Below are positions 8,102 to 16,872 of a stretch of 51,517 nucleotides of DNA, one piece after another. Each line of letters begins with the position of its first letter. Within the stretch, counting starts at the first letter, position 1. The stretch covers positions 1 through 51,517 of the forward strand of contig CAYWRO010000021.1 in assembly GCA_964460345.1 (NCBI GenBank). Reading direction: 5' to 3'. The stretch comes from CAYWRO01 sp964460345. GTDB taxonomy: Bacteria; Planctomycetota; Phycisphaerae; Phycisphaerales; UBA1924. The notes under the pieces were generated by a model. That model saw only the letters and a program-made list of their open reading frames with translations. It was not told the DNA's origin and searched no databases. Both the position numbers and the translations under genes were made by a program.

Positions 8102-11100
8102 ATGCTGACCCGCCTTATTGAATTCTCCCTGAAGAACAGGTTGCTGATCATCCTGCTGTTCACGCTGGCGTGCGCCGCAGGGGTATATCGGCTTACACAA
8201 CTCCCGATCGATGCGTTCCCCGATACGACCCCGGTCCAGGTGCAGATCAATACGGTGGCGCCGGCGCTGAGCCCCGAGGAGATCGAGCAGCAGATCACGC
8301 TACCGGTCGAGCTCTCCATCGGAGGGCTCCCCGGCCTCCAGAGCGTCCGTTCTGTCTCCAAGTTCGGCTTTTCTCAGATCGTGGCGACGTTCGACGACGA
8401 CGTCGAGATCATCGATGCGCGGCAGTACGTCACCGAGCGGCTTTCGGCCGTCGAGCTGCCCGCGGGCGTTGGGAGGCCGGAACTCGGTCCGATCGCGACT
8501 GGCCTCGGCGAGATCTTTCACTACGTGATCCGCTCAGAAACCAGCGAGCATTCGATCGAGGAACTGCGGACAATCCACGACTGGGTCATCAAGCCCGAAT
8601 TGCGGAAGGTGCCCGGCGTCGCAGAAGTCAACTCCTGGGGCGGCTTAGAGCGGCAGTACCACGTTGTGGTCGAACCCGAATCGCTCATCAAGTTCGGCTT
8701 CACGATGGATGACGTGCTTGAGGCGCTCAGGCGAAACAACGCAAACGTCGGCGGCGGTCAGGTGGTCACGTCGGGAGAAGCGAGTGTCGTGCGGGGCCTG
8801 GCGCGGGTCGCGACGATCGAGGAGATCGAGAACATTGTCATCACGTCCAGCGATGGAACCCCGGTGCGCATCCGGGATGTCGCGAGCGTCGAGATCGGGA
8901 GCGAGATCCGGCGAGGGGCGGTCACTGCCTACGGCAAGGGCGAGGTGGTGCTCGGCCTGGCATTCATGTTGATGGGTGAGAATAGCCACGTAGTCACCGA
9001 ACAGTTGCGGGAGCGGCTGGAGTCCCTGGCACCCTCGCTGCCGCCCGACGTGGTTGTGGACGTCGTCTACGACCGCACGCTCCTCGTGGAGAAAGTGATC
9101 GAGACGGTCAAGCACAACCTCCTGGTTGGGGCAGTGCTCGTGATCGTCGTTCTACTGCTGCTGCTGGGAAACATCCGCGCGGGACTGCTCGTCGCTGTCG
9201 CGATCCCGATCTCGATGCTATTCGCCGTCCAGGGGATGTACGAGTTTGCGATCGCCGCGAGCCTGCTCAGCTTGGGAGCGATCGACTTCGGCATTCTCGT
9301 CGACGGTTCGGTTGTGATGACGGAGTCCAACCTGCGCTCGCTCAAGGAGCGGCAGCGTGAGCTGGGACGAAAGCTCACTCCATCCGAACGGCTCGAATCG
9401 ATCGCTGAATCAAGCGCACGCGTCGTGCGGCCGATCATCTTCGGAATGGGCATCATCACGCTCGTCTTCGCACCCGTTCTGACTCTCGAGGGTGTCGAAG
9501 GCAAGATGTTCCGGCCGATGGCGTGGACCTTCATCTTCGCGCTCACTGGCGCGCTGCTGGTTGCGGTGTTCCTCTCGCCGGTGCTCTCCTACTACTTCCT
9601 GCCCCGGCGCACGAAGCCCCGGGACGGTATCTTCAGCCGCGCGATGATCGGCTTATACGGGTGGCTGCTCGGGGTCGCCCTCCGCCTGCGGTGGGCTGTC
9701 ATTCTTGTTGCAATCGCGCTGCTCGCCGTCGCCGGCTACCGCGGAACGAAGATGGGAGGAGAGTTCCTTCCCCGGCTCAGTGAGGGATCGATCGTCATCA
9801 ACACCATCCGTCTCGCAGGCGTATCCATTGATGAATCAGTGCGGTACAACACGAGAATCGAGGAGGTGCTCTTAGACGAGTTTCCTGACGAGATCGAGCA
9901 CGTCTGGAGCCGGATCGGCACCGCGGAGGTCGCCACTGATCCGATGGGCATCGAGCTGACCGACATCTTCATCACGCTCACCCCGCGATCGGAGTGGACA
10001 CATGCCGATACGCAGGCGGGTCTCGTCGCTGCGATGGAGCCGATCATCTCTCAGTTCCCCGGCGTGAACATGGTTTTCACCCAGCCGATCGAGATGCGGC
10101 TGAACGAGATGGCGTCCGGCATTCGGTCGGACATCGGAATCAAGATCTTCGGCGACAACTTCGATGAACTACTGCGGCTGGCCGACGAGGTGCAGCGCAT
10201 ACTGCTTGAGATTCCGGGCGCATCGGACATCTCCGTTGATCAGATCACGGGCCAACCCGCGCTCGACATTGCGGTCGATCAGGCCCGAGTGGCTCGCTAC
10301 GGCGTCGCCGCACGCGAGGTGCTGGACTTCGTGGAGGCGATCGGCGGCATCCAGGTCGGAGAGATCTTCGAGGGCCAGCGCGTGTTCCCGCTGGTGGTCC
10401 GGTTGCCGGAGAGGTTCCGGGAGGACGCATCGGCGATCGCCTCGGTCCGAGTGCCGACCGAGGGCGGTGTGGCTGTGCCGCTGACGGCAATGGCCTCTGT
10501 CGATCAAACCGAGGGATCGGCAACCATCAACCGCGAGTGGAGTCGCCGCCTGATCCGCGTGCAGTGCAACGTAGTTGGGCGCGATCCCGCGTCATTTGTC
10601 GAGGAGGCACGGAGCGTCATCGAGGCCCGCATCGCGCTGCCGGAGGGATACGTGCTGGAGTGGGCCGGTCAGTTCGAGAACCTCGAACGGGCGCAACTCC
10701 GCCTGTCCATCGTCGTGCCGACTGTGTTGCTGCTGGTCTTCTTCCTGCTGTATTTCAGTCTGAAGAGTCTCCGAGACGTCCTGATCATCTACACGTGTAT
10801 CCCGTTTGCGGCGGTCGGTGCGATCTTCGCGCTGTGGTGGCGCGACATCCCGTTCAGCGTGAGCGCTGCGGTCGGCTTCATCGCGCTGACGGGCATCGCC
10901 GTGCTCAACGGGCAGATTCTGATCGAGGCGATCCGTGACTCGCTGCGCTCGGGACTGCCTCGGCGCGAGGCTGTTATCCAAGCCGCGAAGACAAGATTGC
11001 GGCCGGTGCTGGCAACCGCGATCACTGATGCCGTCGGCTTCGTCCCGATGGCCGTCTCGACCGGCATCGGCAGTGAGATTCAACGGCCGTTGGCCACGGT

Positions 11101-11347
11101 GGTGATCGGCGGAGTCGTCACGTCGACGCTGCTGACGCTGTTTGTGCTTCCGGTGATCAGTGTGGCATTCACGCGTGGGCCACGGACAAAGTCATCGACG
11201 AGAGCACTACGGTCCTCACATGACGGCCGCACAAGTACAGATCGCTCCACTACTGCCAGTCCAGTCTCGCCGGAGAATAATGACGGTGTGCGGTCACCCG
11301 CACAAACACGGTCGCAAGCACATGGTTCGCAGGGGGCGCCGGATTGA
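8102..11347 (+). CDS. czcA: Heavy-metal efflux RND transporter, CzcA type
   Basis: 1081 residues, full length for the HME-RND family. N-terminal helix MLTRLIEFSLKNRLLIILLF is followed by the porter entry LPIDAFPDTTPVQVQINT. Helix 4 carries D395-FGILV-D401-GSVVMT-E408, matching the D/D/E triad of CzcA that relays protons. This is the pattern for divalent cations (Zn/Co/Cd/Ni); the Cu/Ag pump CusA has a different helix-4 sequence. The protein uses proton flow to export metal through CzcB and CzcC. The last 55 residues (after LPVISVAFTRG) are low-complexity and Ser/Thr-rich, unlike family members, and overlap the start of a CDF remnant, so the original end may have been altered. Confidence 0.93.
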   Translation: MLTRLIEFSLKNRLLIILLFTLACAAGVYRLTQLPIDAFPDTTPVQVQINTVAPALSPEEIEQQITLPVELSIGGLPGLQSVRSVSKFGFSQIVATFDDDVEIIDARQYVTERLSAVELPAGVGRPELGPIATGLGEIFHYVIRSETSEHSIEELRTIHDWVIKPELRKVPGVAEVNSWGGLERQYHVVVEPESLIKFGFTMDDVLEALRRNNANVGGGQVVTSGEASVVRGLARVATIEEIENIVITSSDGTPVRIRDVASVEIGSEIRRGAVTAYGKGEVVLGLAFMLMGENSHVVTEQLRERLESLAPSLPPDVVVDVVYDRTLLVEKVIETVKHNLLVGAVLVIVVLLLLLGNIRAGLLVAVAIPISMLFAVQGMYEFAIAASLLSLGAIDFGILVDGSVVMTESNLRSLKERQRELGRKLTPSERLESIAESSARVVRPIIFGMGIITLVFAPVLTLEGVEGKMFRPMAWTFIFALTGALLVAVFLSPVLSYYFLPRRTKPRDGIFSRAMIGLYGWLLGVALRLRWAVILVAIALLAVAGYRGTKMGGEFLPRLSEGSIVINTIRLAGVSIDESVRYNTRIEEVLLDEFPDEIEHVWSRIGTAEVATDPMGIELTDIFITLTPRSEWTHADTQAGLVAAMEPIISQFPGVNMVFTQPIEMRLNEMASGIRSDIGIKIFGDNFDELLRLADEVQRILLEIPGASDISVDQITGQPALDIAVDQARVARYGVAAREVLDFVEAIGGIQVGEIFEGQRVFPLVVRLPERFREDASAIASVRVPTEGGVAVPLTAMASVDQTEGSATINREWSRRLIRVQCNVVGRDPASFVEEARSVIEARIALPEGYVLEWAGQFENLERAQLRLSIVVPTVLLLVFFLLYFSLKSLRDVLIIYTCIPFAAVGAIFALWWRDIPFSVSAAVGFIALTGIAVLNGQILIEAIRDSLRSGLPRREAVIQAAKTRLRPVLATAITDAVGFVPMAVSTGIGSEIQRPLATVVIGGVVTSTLLTLFVLPVISVAFTRGPRTKSSTRALRSSHDGRTSTDRSTTASPVSPENNDGVRSPAQTRSQAHGSQGAPD

Positions 11348-11447
11348 AGTGGCGAGTCTCGTCTACAACCTCCTCGAAACGGGTTTCTCGCTCACCGCCG
11401 CCCCGGCAGCACTGCCCAACTTGGGAGATTCTGGCGCACGCCAGTGA
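11280..11447 (+). pseudogene. Remnant: N-terminus of a CDF-type cation transporter
   Basis: A 55-codon frame begins at ATG 11280 just after GGAGA, within the 3' end of czcA. A His-rich start (CGHPHKHGRKH) is followed by RRGRRIEVASLVYNLLET, which reads like the first membrane helix of CDF-like cation transporters (typically RRxxRLExxxxxWNxxE). After FSLTAA the sequence no longer matches and stops at 11447. I infer a transporter cut off after its first helix by a deletion. The intact CDF-like gene at 11804 is a different sequence, not the missing part. Confidence 0.5.
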
Positions 11448-11590
11448 GGTCCGCCGTGCGGGCGCGTCGGCCGGAAAGAGACGGATCATGACTGAAGAAC
11501 TTTCGCGGACGGACTTGCCCAGCGCGGGCCTCCGGCAGCCGGCGAACGTGGCGCAGCGGCAGCGCGATCGGCTGGCCTAGATCGTGGCGT

Positions 11591-11782
11591 TTGCCCACCT
11601 CCGGCGGCGATCCCGAGCGTGCTTGGCAGGCGGTGCACGGCGAGATCACGCGGCTGCTCGCGGAGCACCAGCTCGGCCACGTCGGGGTGGAGCGAGGCGA
11701 CGAGCCGCCGGAGCAGTCGCGTGGCGGCAAGTACCGCATGGTCATCCCGCTGGCGAAGGCAAGCGATCATGAGTCTGCGTGA
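11591..11782 (+). pseudogene. Remnant: probable C-terminal tail of a larger enzyme
   Basis: This frame gives GGDPERAWQAVHGEITRLL and then VERGDEPPEQSRGGKYRMV before a stop at 11782. The closing VER-x-EPP...GKYR-V pattern resembles, from memory, the C-terminus of phenylacetate-CoA-ligase-like adenylate-forming proteins. No body of such a protein precedes it; between 11448 and 11590 there is only short disconnected coding-like sequence. I read it as debris fused next to the CDF remnant. The family assignment is tentative. Confidence 0.35.
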
Positions 11783-11803
11783 ATCGAGGATGTCGCAAGC
11801 GGC

Positions 11804-12466
11804 ATGTTGCAGATATCAAAAATGAGGGCCGAGCGCGCGGAAGCCGATGAACCTGAACTCGATCCGAGCAACGTCGCCGAGCGGCGTACGCTCAAGTGGG
11901 TACTCGGCATCAACGCGACGCAGTTCATGGTCGCGGGCATCGTCGGCATCCTCGCGCAGTCCACCGGTCTGTTGGGGGCAGCGGTCGACAATCTAGGAGA
12001 CACCGCCGTATATGGCGCGAGCCTGTATGCAGTGGGCCGGACGGTCATTGCAAAATCGCGTGCAGCGCGCCTGTCCGGCATCCTCCTGATGATGCTGGCT
12101 CTGGGATTGCTGGGCGAGGTGATCCGGCGCTTCGTCACGGGGTCTGACCCGATCGGTTGGGCGATGATCGTGACGTCGGTCGTGAACGCGGCGACCAATC
12201 TTGTCAATCTGAAGTTGCTGCAATCGCACCGCCAGCACGGCGTGCATCTGAAGGCGTCCTGGATCTTTACGACCAACGACATGGTCGCAAACCTCGGGAT
12301 CGCAGTGTCCGGCGTTGCGGTGATGATCTTCAAGTCGCCACTCCCCGATCTGCTGATCGGGGTTGTGGTCGTGGGGATCGTCGCCAAAGGCGGGTGGGAG
12401 ATTCTGGAGCACGCACATCAGGCGCGGCGCACGGGCGGTGCGGGTACTCGAAGTGAAGTGCCCTGA
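11804..12466 (+). CDS. CDF-like cation transporter (membrane protein)
   Basis: 220 residues. After an acidic start come membrane helices: VLGINATQFMVAGIVGILAQ, the segment GLLGAAVDNLGDTAVYGASL, helix LSGILLMMLALGLLGEVIRR, and VANLGIAVSGVAVMIFKSPL. The Asp-containing DNLGD helix and the later N-D (TTNDMVANLGIAV) are where CDF transporters bind metal in helices 2 and 5. The cytoplasmic C-terminal domain of classic CDF proteins is absent, as in the short 'cation transporter' branch. ATG 11804 is used; ATG 11822 is an alternative, and neither has a convincing Shine-Dalgarno sequence. It is the last gene of the metal block and probably exports Zn, Cd or Co. Confidence 0.75.
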   Translation: MLQISKMRAERAEADEPELDPSNVAERRTLKWVLGINATQFMVAGIVGILAQSTGLLGAAVDNLGDTAVYGASLYAVGRTVIAKSRAARLSGILLMMLALGLLGEVIRRFVTGSDPIGWAMIVTSVVNAATNLVNLKLLQSHRQHGVHLKASWIFTTNDMVANLGIAVSGVAVMIFKSPLPDLLIGVVVVGIVAKGGWEILEHAHQARRTGGAGTRSEVP

Positions 12467-12604
12467 TGGACCCACGAGATGCTCGATTACTGTTTCTGGT
12501 GGCGCGACGTGGGCACCAATGGGCACAGAGGGCCTCACGGGGTCAGAACTGAAGGGGGGCGCACACCGGTCGCCCGATATGGCCCTATCAATATCAAGGC
12601 TGAA

Positions 12605-12679
12605 TGACCCCAAGGGGATTCGAACCCCTGTTTCCAGGATGAAAACCTGGCGTCCTAGACCTGACTAGACGATGGGGCC
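12605..12679 (-). tRNA. tRNA-Glu (UUC)
   Basis: On the minus strand a 75-base cloverleaf runs from GGCCCCA to TGGGGTC plus discriminator A. The anticodon stem CCAGG/CCTGG encloses loop TTTTCAT, with anticodon TTC. The T arm is CAGGGG-TTCGAAT-CCCCTT. CCA is not encoded. Its 3' end faces the metal-resistance block, a usual integration side for genomic islands, but I found no repeat of its 3' end elsewhere in the window. Confidence 0.95.
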
Positions 12680-12855
12680 GGGTTGGCGGCGGCATTGTAG
12701 CGGGGCTCTGGCGGGTGGTCGCGGCGGGTGTGGCAAGTGTCGCACCAAGGGAATCCCCTGGTTTCGGGGGTCCCGAGGCCGATTACCTCTGGGCTGGCCG
12801 GCAGCGGTCGTGGGGCGAGATTGACCTGCCGTCGCAATCGGCCGATATCCGGGGT

Positions 12856-13434
12856 ATGACCGACAGAGAGACACGCGAGGCGTTGGATGAGGTTCGGCGC
12901 GAGCTTGGTGCGGAGGTGGAGGCCCCGCCCCCCCCACTGCAGTTGTCGGGGCTGCAGCCCCGGGAGCGGGCCAGGCCCGGTGAGACGCAACGTTTGATGG
13001 TGCGGATCACGATCTACATCCTGGGGGCGTGCGTGTTCGTGGGCGCGGCCAGCTTCATGAAGCCGGAACGGTCGGTGGCGAGCGCCGGGCCGATCCGCGA
13101 GCCGGCGAAGCTCGACGTCGTCGTCGGGGTGGAGACGGGGAACAAGTCGCCCGCCGCGGCAGACGAGCAGACCGGCCCCGTTGCTCCGGAACGGAATGCG
13201 CAGGGGTGGCCGCTGGTGGGCTCGCTGCATGGCCCCACCCACGATGTGTGGGCGTACGCTTCGCCCGAGGGCCCGCGGTACACGGTGATCGATGCGATGG
13301 GCAACGTGGTGATGGAGGATGCGGTCGCGGATGATGTGTACCGGACCGTGCCGGAAGTGGATCTGAAGAACATGCAGCTTGAACCGGGGGCGGTCGGGGG
13401 ACCGTTGATGATGGCGGAGGACACGGGGCGATAA
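12856..13434 (+). CDS. Hypothetical single-pass membrane protein
   Basis: 192 residues from ATG 12856, preceded by CGGGG. The first 50 residues are hydrophilic with a run of Pro (PPPPLQLSG). One membrane helix follows (ITIYILGACVFVGAASF, about residues 54-70), then an exported domain containing GWPLVGSLHGPTHDVWAYAS and TVIDAMGNVVMEDAVADDVY. The second part repeatedly reads like a short beta domain. I do not recognise a family. An in-frame ATG-less extension to 12715 exists but is Arg- and Gly-rich. It stands alone between tRNA-Glu and polX, on the polX strand. Confidence 0.55.
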   Translation: MTDRETREALDEVRRELGAEVEAPPPPLQLSGLQPRERARPGETQRLMVRITIYILGACVFVGAASFMKPERSVASAGPIREPAKLDVVVGVETGNKSPAAADEQTGPVAPERNAQGWPLVGSLHGPTHDVWAYASPEGPRYTVIDAMGNVVMEDAVADDVYRTVPEVDLKNMQLEPGAVGGPLMMAEDTGR

Positions 13435-13598
13435 GGGGCTGACGTGCATCACCCAGAAGCGCAGCGCGAAGGGTGAAGCTTCGGGCGCCTGTGAAGCGCG
13501 ACGGACGCTTGAGTTGGCCGGATCGCTCACATGCGACTCTTGGCCGACGCGGGATGAGTCCTGTCCCTGTCGCCGTGCCCGGCTCCGTACGATTGCGG

Positions 13599-15470
13599 AT
13601 GAGCAGCAATCGTGCCTTGGCGGAGCGGTTTGAGCGAACAAGCAAAATCCTTGAGTTGCTGGGCGAAGATCGCTTTCGCGTGATGGCGTATGAGCGAGCC
13701 GCCCGGGCGGTGGGCGATCAGAGCACCGACCTCCGCGAGCTGTGCGACGACAAGAAGAAGCTGACGGCGATCGACGGCATCGGCGCGAAGATGGCCGACA
13801 AGATCATCGAGTACTTCTCGACGGGTCGCATCAAGGAACTGGAAGAGATCGCGGCGAAGGTGCCGCCGGGCGTCGTGGACCTGCTGGGAATTCAGGGCCT
13901 CGGCCCGAAGACTGTCCTGGCGCTGTGGAACCAGATGGGAGTCACGGGCATCGACGACCTCAAGCGGGTCATTGAGGACGGATCGATCCTGGGCTTGCCG
14001 CGGATGGGGGCAAAGGCGGTTGAGAAGATTCGCGGGGCGATCGAGTTGATGGAGAAGTCCGGCGAGCGCCTGACGCTCGGCCCGGCCTGGGAAGTCGCGC
14101 AGGATGTTCTGTGGAATCTTGAGAAGGTCAAGGGCGTGAAGCAGGTCGCGTTTGCGGGCTCACTGCGACGCGGACGTGAGACCGTTGGCGACATCGACAT
14201 CCTGGCCTCCGTCGGCGGCGGCAAGACCGGCGAGGCCGCGGCGAAGAAGGCGGGCGAAGTCTTCCGGAGCCTCGCACGCGTGGAGCGTGTGATTGCGGCG
14301 GGGGAGACAAAGTCCAGTGTGCGGATGTACGTCCGCGCTGTGGATGAGCGCTGGCAGGGGGAAGAGGGCGGCGATGGAAGCGCCGGCGGTGGCGGTCCGA
14401 CCGTGCAGGTGGATCTGCGGATCGTGCCGGAGGAGAGTTGGGGAGCGGCGCTGCTGTACTTCACGGGGAGTAAGGCGCACAACGTGCGCCTGCGTGAGCG
14501 GGCGCTGAAGCAGAAGCTGACGCTGAACGAATACGGCCTGTATCCGCTGGATGATGAGGAGGAACCGCCGCAGAAACGCGGCGTGAAGGCGGTCGCCTCG
14601 CGCACGGAAGAGGAGATCTATGCAAAGCTGGGCGCCCCCTACATCCCGCCGGATATCCGCGAAGACCGCGGCGAGCTTGACCTGACGGAAACGCCGAAGC
14701 TGATCGAACTGGAGGACATCAAGGCCGAGTTGCACGCCCATACAACCGCCTCGGATGGGCGCCTGTCGATACTCGAACTCGCGCAGGCCGCGAAGAAGCG
14801 TGGGTTCCACACGATTGCGGTGACGGATCATTCCAAGAGCTCAATCGTCGCAGGGGGCCTCAAGCCGGATGAACTGCGACGGCACATCGAGGCGGTGCAC
14901 GCAGCACGCGAGCAGGTGAAGGGCATTCAGATCCTCGCCGGCAGCGAAGTGGACATCCTGACCGATGGCGCGCTCGACTACGACGACGAGTTGCTCGCCC
15001 TCCTGGACATCGTGGTGGCCTCGCCGCACGCCGCGCTCACGCAGGATGAAAAACACGCAACCAGGCGGCTGCTGCGCGTCATCGAGCATCCCCTGGTCGA
15101 CATCGTCGGCCACCCAACCGGCCGAACCATGGGACACCGAACAGGCCTGAACCCCGACATCGCCGAGCTCGCCGCGGCGGCAAAGGAGCACAACAAGGCT
15201 TTAGAGATCAACGCCCACTGGATGCGGCTGGACCTGCGCGATGCGCACGTACGCGTCGCGGTGGAGACCGGAGCGCTCCTGGCAATCAACTGCGACGTGC
15301 ACGCGGAGAAGGACTTCGAAAACCTGCGCTTCGGCGTGGTGACGGCGCGGCGGGGGTGGCTGGGGGCGGAACAATGTGTGAACTGCTGGGAGAGGAAGCG
15401 GCTGACTGAGTGGCTGACAACCCGGCGCAAACACGGCTGGCCCGCTGCGAGGACAAGCCGTGGCGCCTGA
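13599..15470 (+). CDS. polX: DNA polymerase X with PHP exonuclease domain
   Basis: 623 residues from ATG 13599, the first Met that opens the family N-terminus (NRALAERFERTSKILELLGE). Order: helix-hairpin-helix 8-kDa domain (AIDGIGAKMADKIIEY; LGIQGLGPKTVLALWNQMG), nucleotidyltransferase palm with GSLRRGRETVGDIDIL (catalytic D-x-D) and third Asp in VQVDLRIV, then a PHP domain (AELHAHTTASDGRLS, VTDHSK, CDVHAE) giving 3'-5' exonuclease activity. The family fills gaps in base-excision repair. It is slightly longer than usual because of a Gly-rich insert (EEGGDGSAGGGG) just before the third Asp strand. It converges on lpxB with 9 bases between. Confidence 0.95.
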   Translation: MSSNRALAERFERTSKILELLGEDRFRVMAYERAARAVGDQSTDLRELCDDKKKLTAIDGIGAKMADKIIEYFSTGRIKELEEIAAKVPPGVVDLLGIQGLGPKTVLALWNQMGVTGIDDLKRVIEDGSILGLPRMGAKAVEKIRGAIELMEKSGERLTLGPAWEVAQDVLWNLEKVKGVKQVAFAGSLRRGRETVGDIDILASVGGGKTGEAAAKKAGEVFRSLARVERVIAAGETKSSVRMYVRAVDERWQGEEGGDGSAGGGGPTVQVDLRIVPEESWGAALLYFTGSKAHNVRLRERALKQKLTLNEYGLYPLDDEEEPPQKRGVKAVASRTEEEIYAKLGAPYIPPDIREDRGELDLTETPKLIELEDIKAELHAHTTASDGRLSILELAQAAKKRGFHTIAVTDHSKSSIVAGGLKPDELRRHIEAVHAAREQVKGIQILAGSEVDILTDGALDYDDELLALLDIVVASPHAALTQDEKHATRRLLRVIEHPLVDIVGHPTGRTMGHRTGLNPDIAELAAAAKEHNKALEINAHWMRLDLRDAHVRVAVETGALLAINCDVHAEKDFENLRFGVVTARRGWLGAEQCVNCWERKRLTEWLTTRRKHGWPAARTSRGA

Positions 15471-15479
15471 CTCGCGTGT

Positions 15480-16679
15480 CTAAAACGCCAACGCCGCGGC
15501 GCTCGGGCTCGTGCGGGCCGGTTCTCGAAGCCCCACCGCTTCTTCAATGGCGTCCGCCGCGGCGCTGCCCGCATTGCGGCCCTGAAAGCGTTCGACGACT
15601 TTCCCCAGTTCTTCGCGCTGGTCGTCCGCGTACCCGGGTCGGCGCATCAGCCGGATGACCTGGAGGGCCAGTTCCTCACCGTCGCCGAAGTGCGGGATCA
15701 GCTCCGGAACAATCTTCTTGTTGGCAATCAGATTCGGCAGTGTGTAGAAGCGTGCCGATACGAGCCAGCGGGCCAGCGCATAGTAAAACAGACGCCCCGG
15801 GCGATAAAACGTGATCATGGGCTTTCGCTGGCGCGCTACTTGTAACGTCACGGTGCCGGAGACCACGACCGCGAAGTCACACCAGCGAATCACGGCGTCC
15901 GCCTCCCCCGCGGCGATGGAAAGCCCGTCCGGCCACCCCTGCGGCTCGGCATCCGCGACAGCGCGCAAGCGGTCAGCCACCGCCGGACGGGTCGCGGCGA
16001 CCAGCCCCGCCAGGTCGGGAAAGTCGGCGCGAAGACGCCGGAACATGTCCAGCAGAATGGGAAACGACGGCGCAATCTCACCGGGACGCGAGCCCGGCAT
16101 GATGGCGATCTTCGGATTCCCCTCCAGGCCGACCTGGCGAACACGCTCGTCAAGCGCGGCCACATCAAGAGGCTTGTCAAAGAGCGGGTGCCCGATGAAG
16201 CGGGCCTTGACCCCCCGGGCGAGGAACCACTCTTCCTCAAAGGGGAGCAGGCAGAGAATGCCGTCGGTAAGCCGCCTGAGCTTGCGGATGCGCCACGGCC
16301 CCCACGCCCAGAGCTGCGGCGCGACGAGGTGAACCACCTTCACGCCGCGCTTCTTGGCGATCGCACAGATCGGGAAGTTCGCCGCGGGCGAATCGACCGG
16401 AACATGCAGCGCCACCGGGTGCTGGGCAAGCCACCTGTCGATCCGCTTGTTGATCCGGCGGTGCTCCAGGATCTTGGCGAAGCCCGGCACCCCCATCACG
16501 GCATCCTCCCCCGTGCGCTCCACGATCGTCGCTCCGGCCGTCTCCATGCGCGGCCCGCCCCACGCATAGATCGGCAGATCTGGATGCCGGCGGCGCAGCT
16601 CAGCAATGACTGCCGCGGCGTGGTCGTCGCCGGAGGGCTCAAAGGCGGTAAAGAGGATGGCACGGCGGTCGTCTGGCAT
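15480..16679 (-). CDS. lpxB: Lipid-A-disaccharide synthase
   Basis: 399 residues from ATG 16679. Family blocks are in order: FTAFEPSGDDHAAAVI (the SGD/E-x2-ga entry), AWGGPRMETAGATIV, VMGVPGFAKIL, DSPAANFPICAIAKK, VHLVAPQLWAWGPWR, LCLLPFEEEWF, FIGHPLFD, IMPGSRPGEI, and VSGTVTLQVARQRKPMITFY. It joins UDP-2,3-diacylglucosamine and lipid X into the lipid A disaccharide at the cytoplasmic face of the inner membrane, so the organism probably makes lipid A. In most members the S/T-G-T-A site reads SGTAT; here it is SGTVT. It diverges from mfd with 193 bases between starts. Confidence 0.95.
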   Translation of the reverse strand: MPDDRRAILFTAFEPSGDDHAAAVIAELRRRHPDLPIYAWGGPRMETAGATIVERTGEDAVMGVPGFAKILEHRRINKRIDRWLAQHPVALHVPVDSPAANFPICAIAKKRGVKVVHLVAPQLWAWGPWRIRKLRRLTDGILCLLPFEEEWFLARGVKARFIGHPLFDKPLDVAALDERVRQVGLEGNPKIAIMPGSRPGEIAPSFPILLDMFRRLRADFPDLAGLVAATRPAVADRLRAVADAEPQGWPDGLSIAAGEADAVIRWCDFAVVVSGTVTLQVARQRKPMITFYRPGRLFYYALARWLVSARFYTLPNLIANKKIVPELIPHFGDGEELALQVIRLMRRPGYADDQREELGKVVERFQGRNAGSAAADAIEEAVGLREPARTSPSAAALAF

Positions 16680-16872
16680 GCGGGGGAAAGGATACGAGGA
16701 GCACGCCACGGGGGCGATCTGGCGATCACGGGCCGAGCACGTCCCTAAGATTGTGGGTTGCAGAGGTCTTGGCGAGCATGGCCCGCTGTAGAGCGGGACA
16801 TGCCGGCGGCGTATGCGCGGGGGCCGGGGGACGAACGGGATACCGAAAAGCCAGACTCTGCTACCTGCCAGC

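Noticed and set aside
12467..12604. 41-codon frame between the CDF-like gene and tRNA-Glu
   Set aside because: Gly/Arg-rich, without a ribosome site or recognisable sequence.
12605..12679. att-type duplication of the tRNA-Glu 3' end
   Set aside because: No second copy of the T-arm/acceptor sequence was found near 1260-1480 or elsewhere; the other TTCGAA hits belong to tRNA-Ser.
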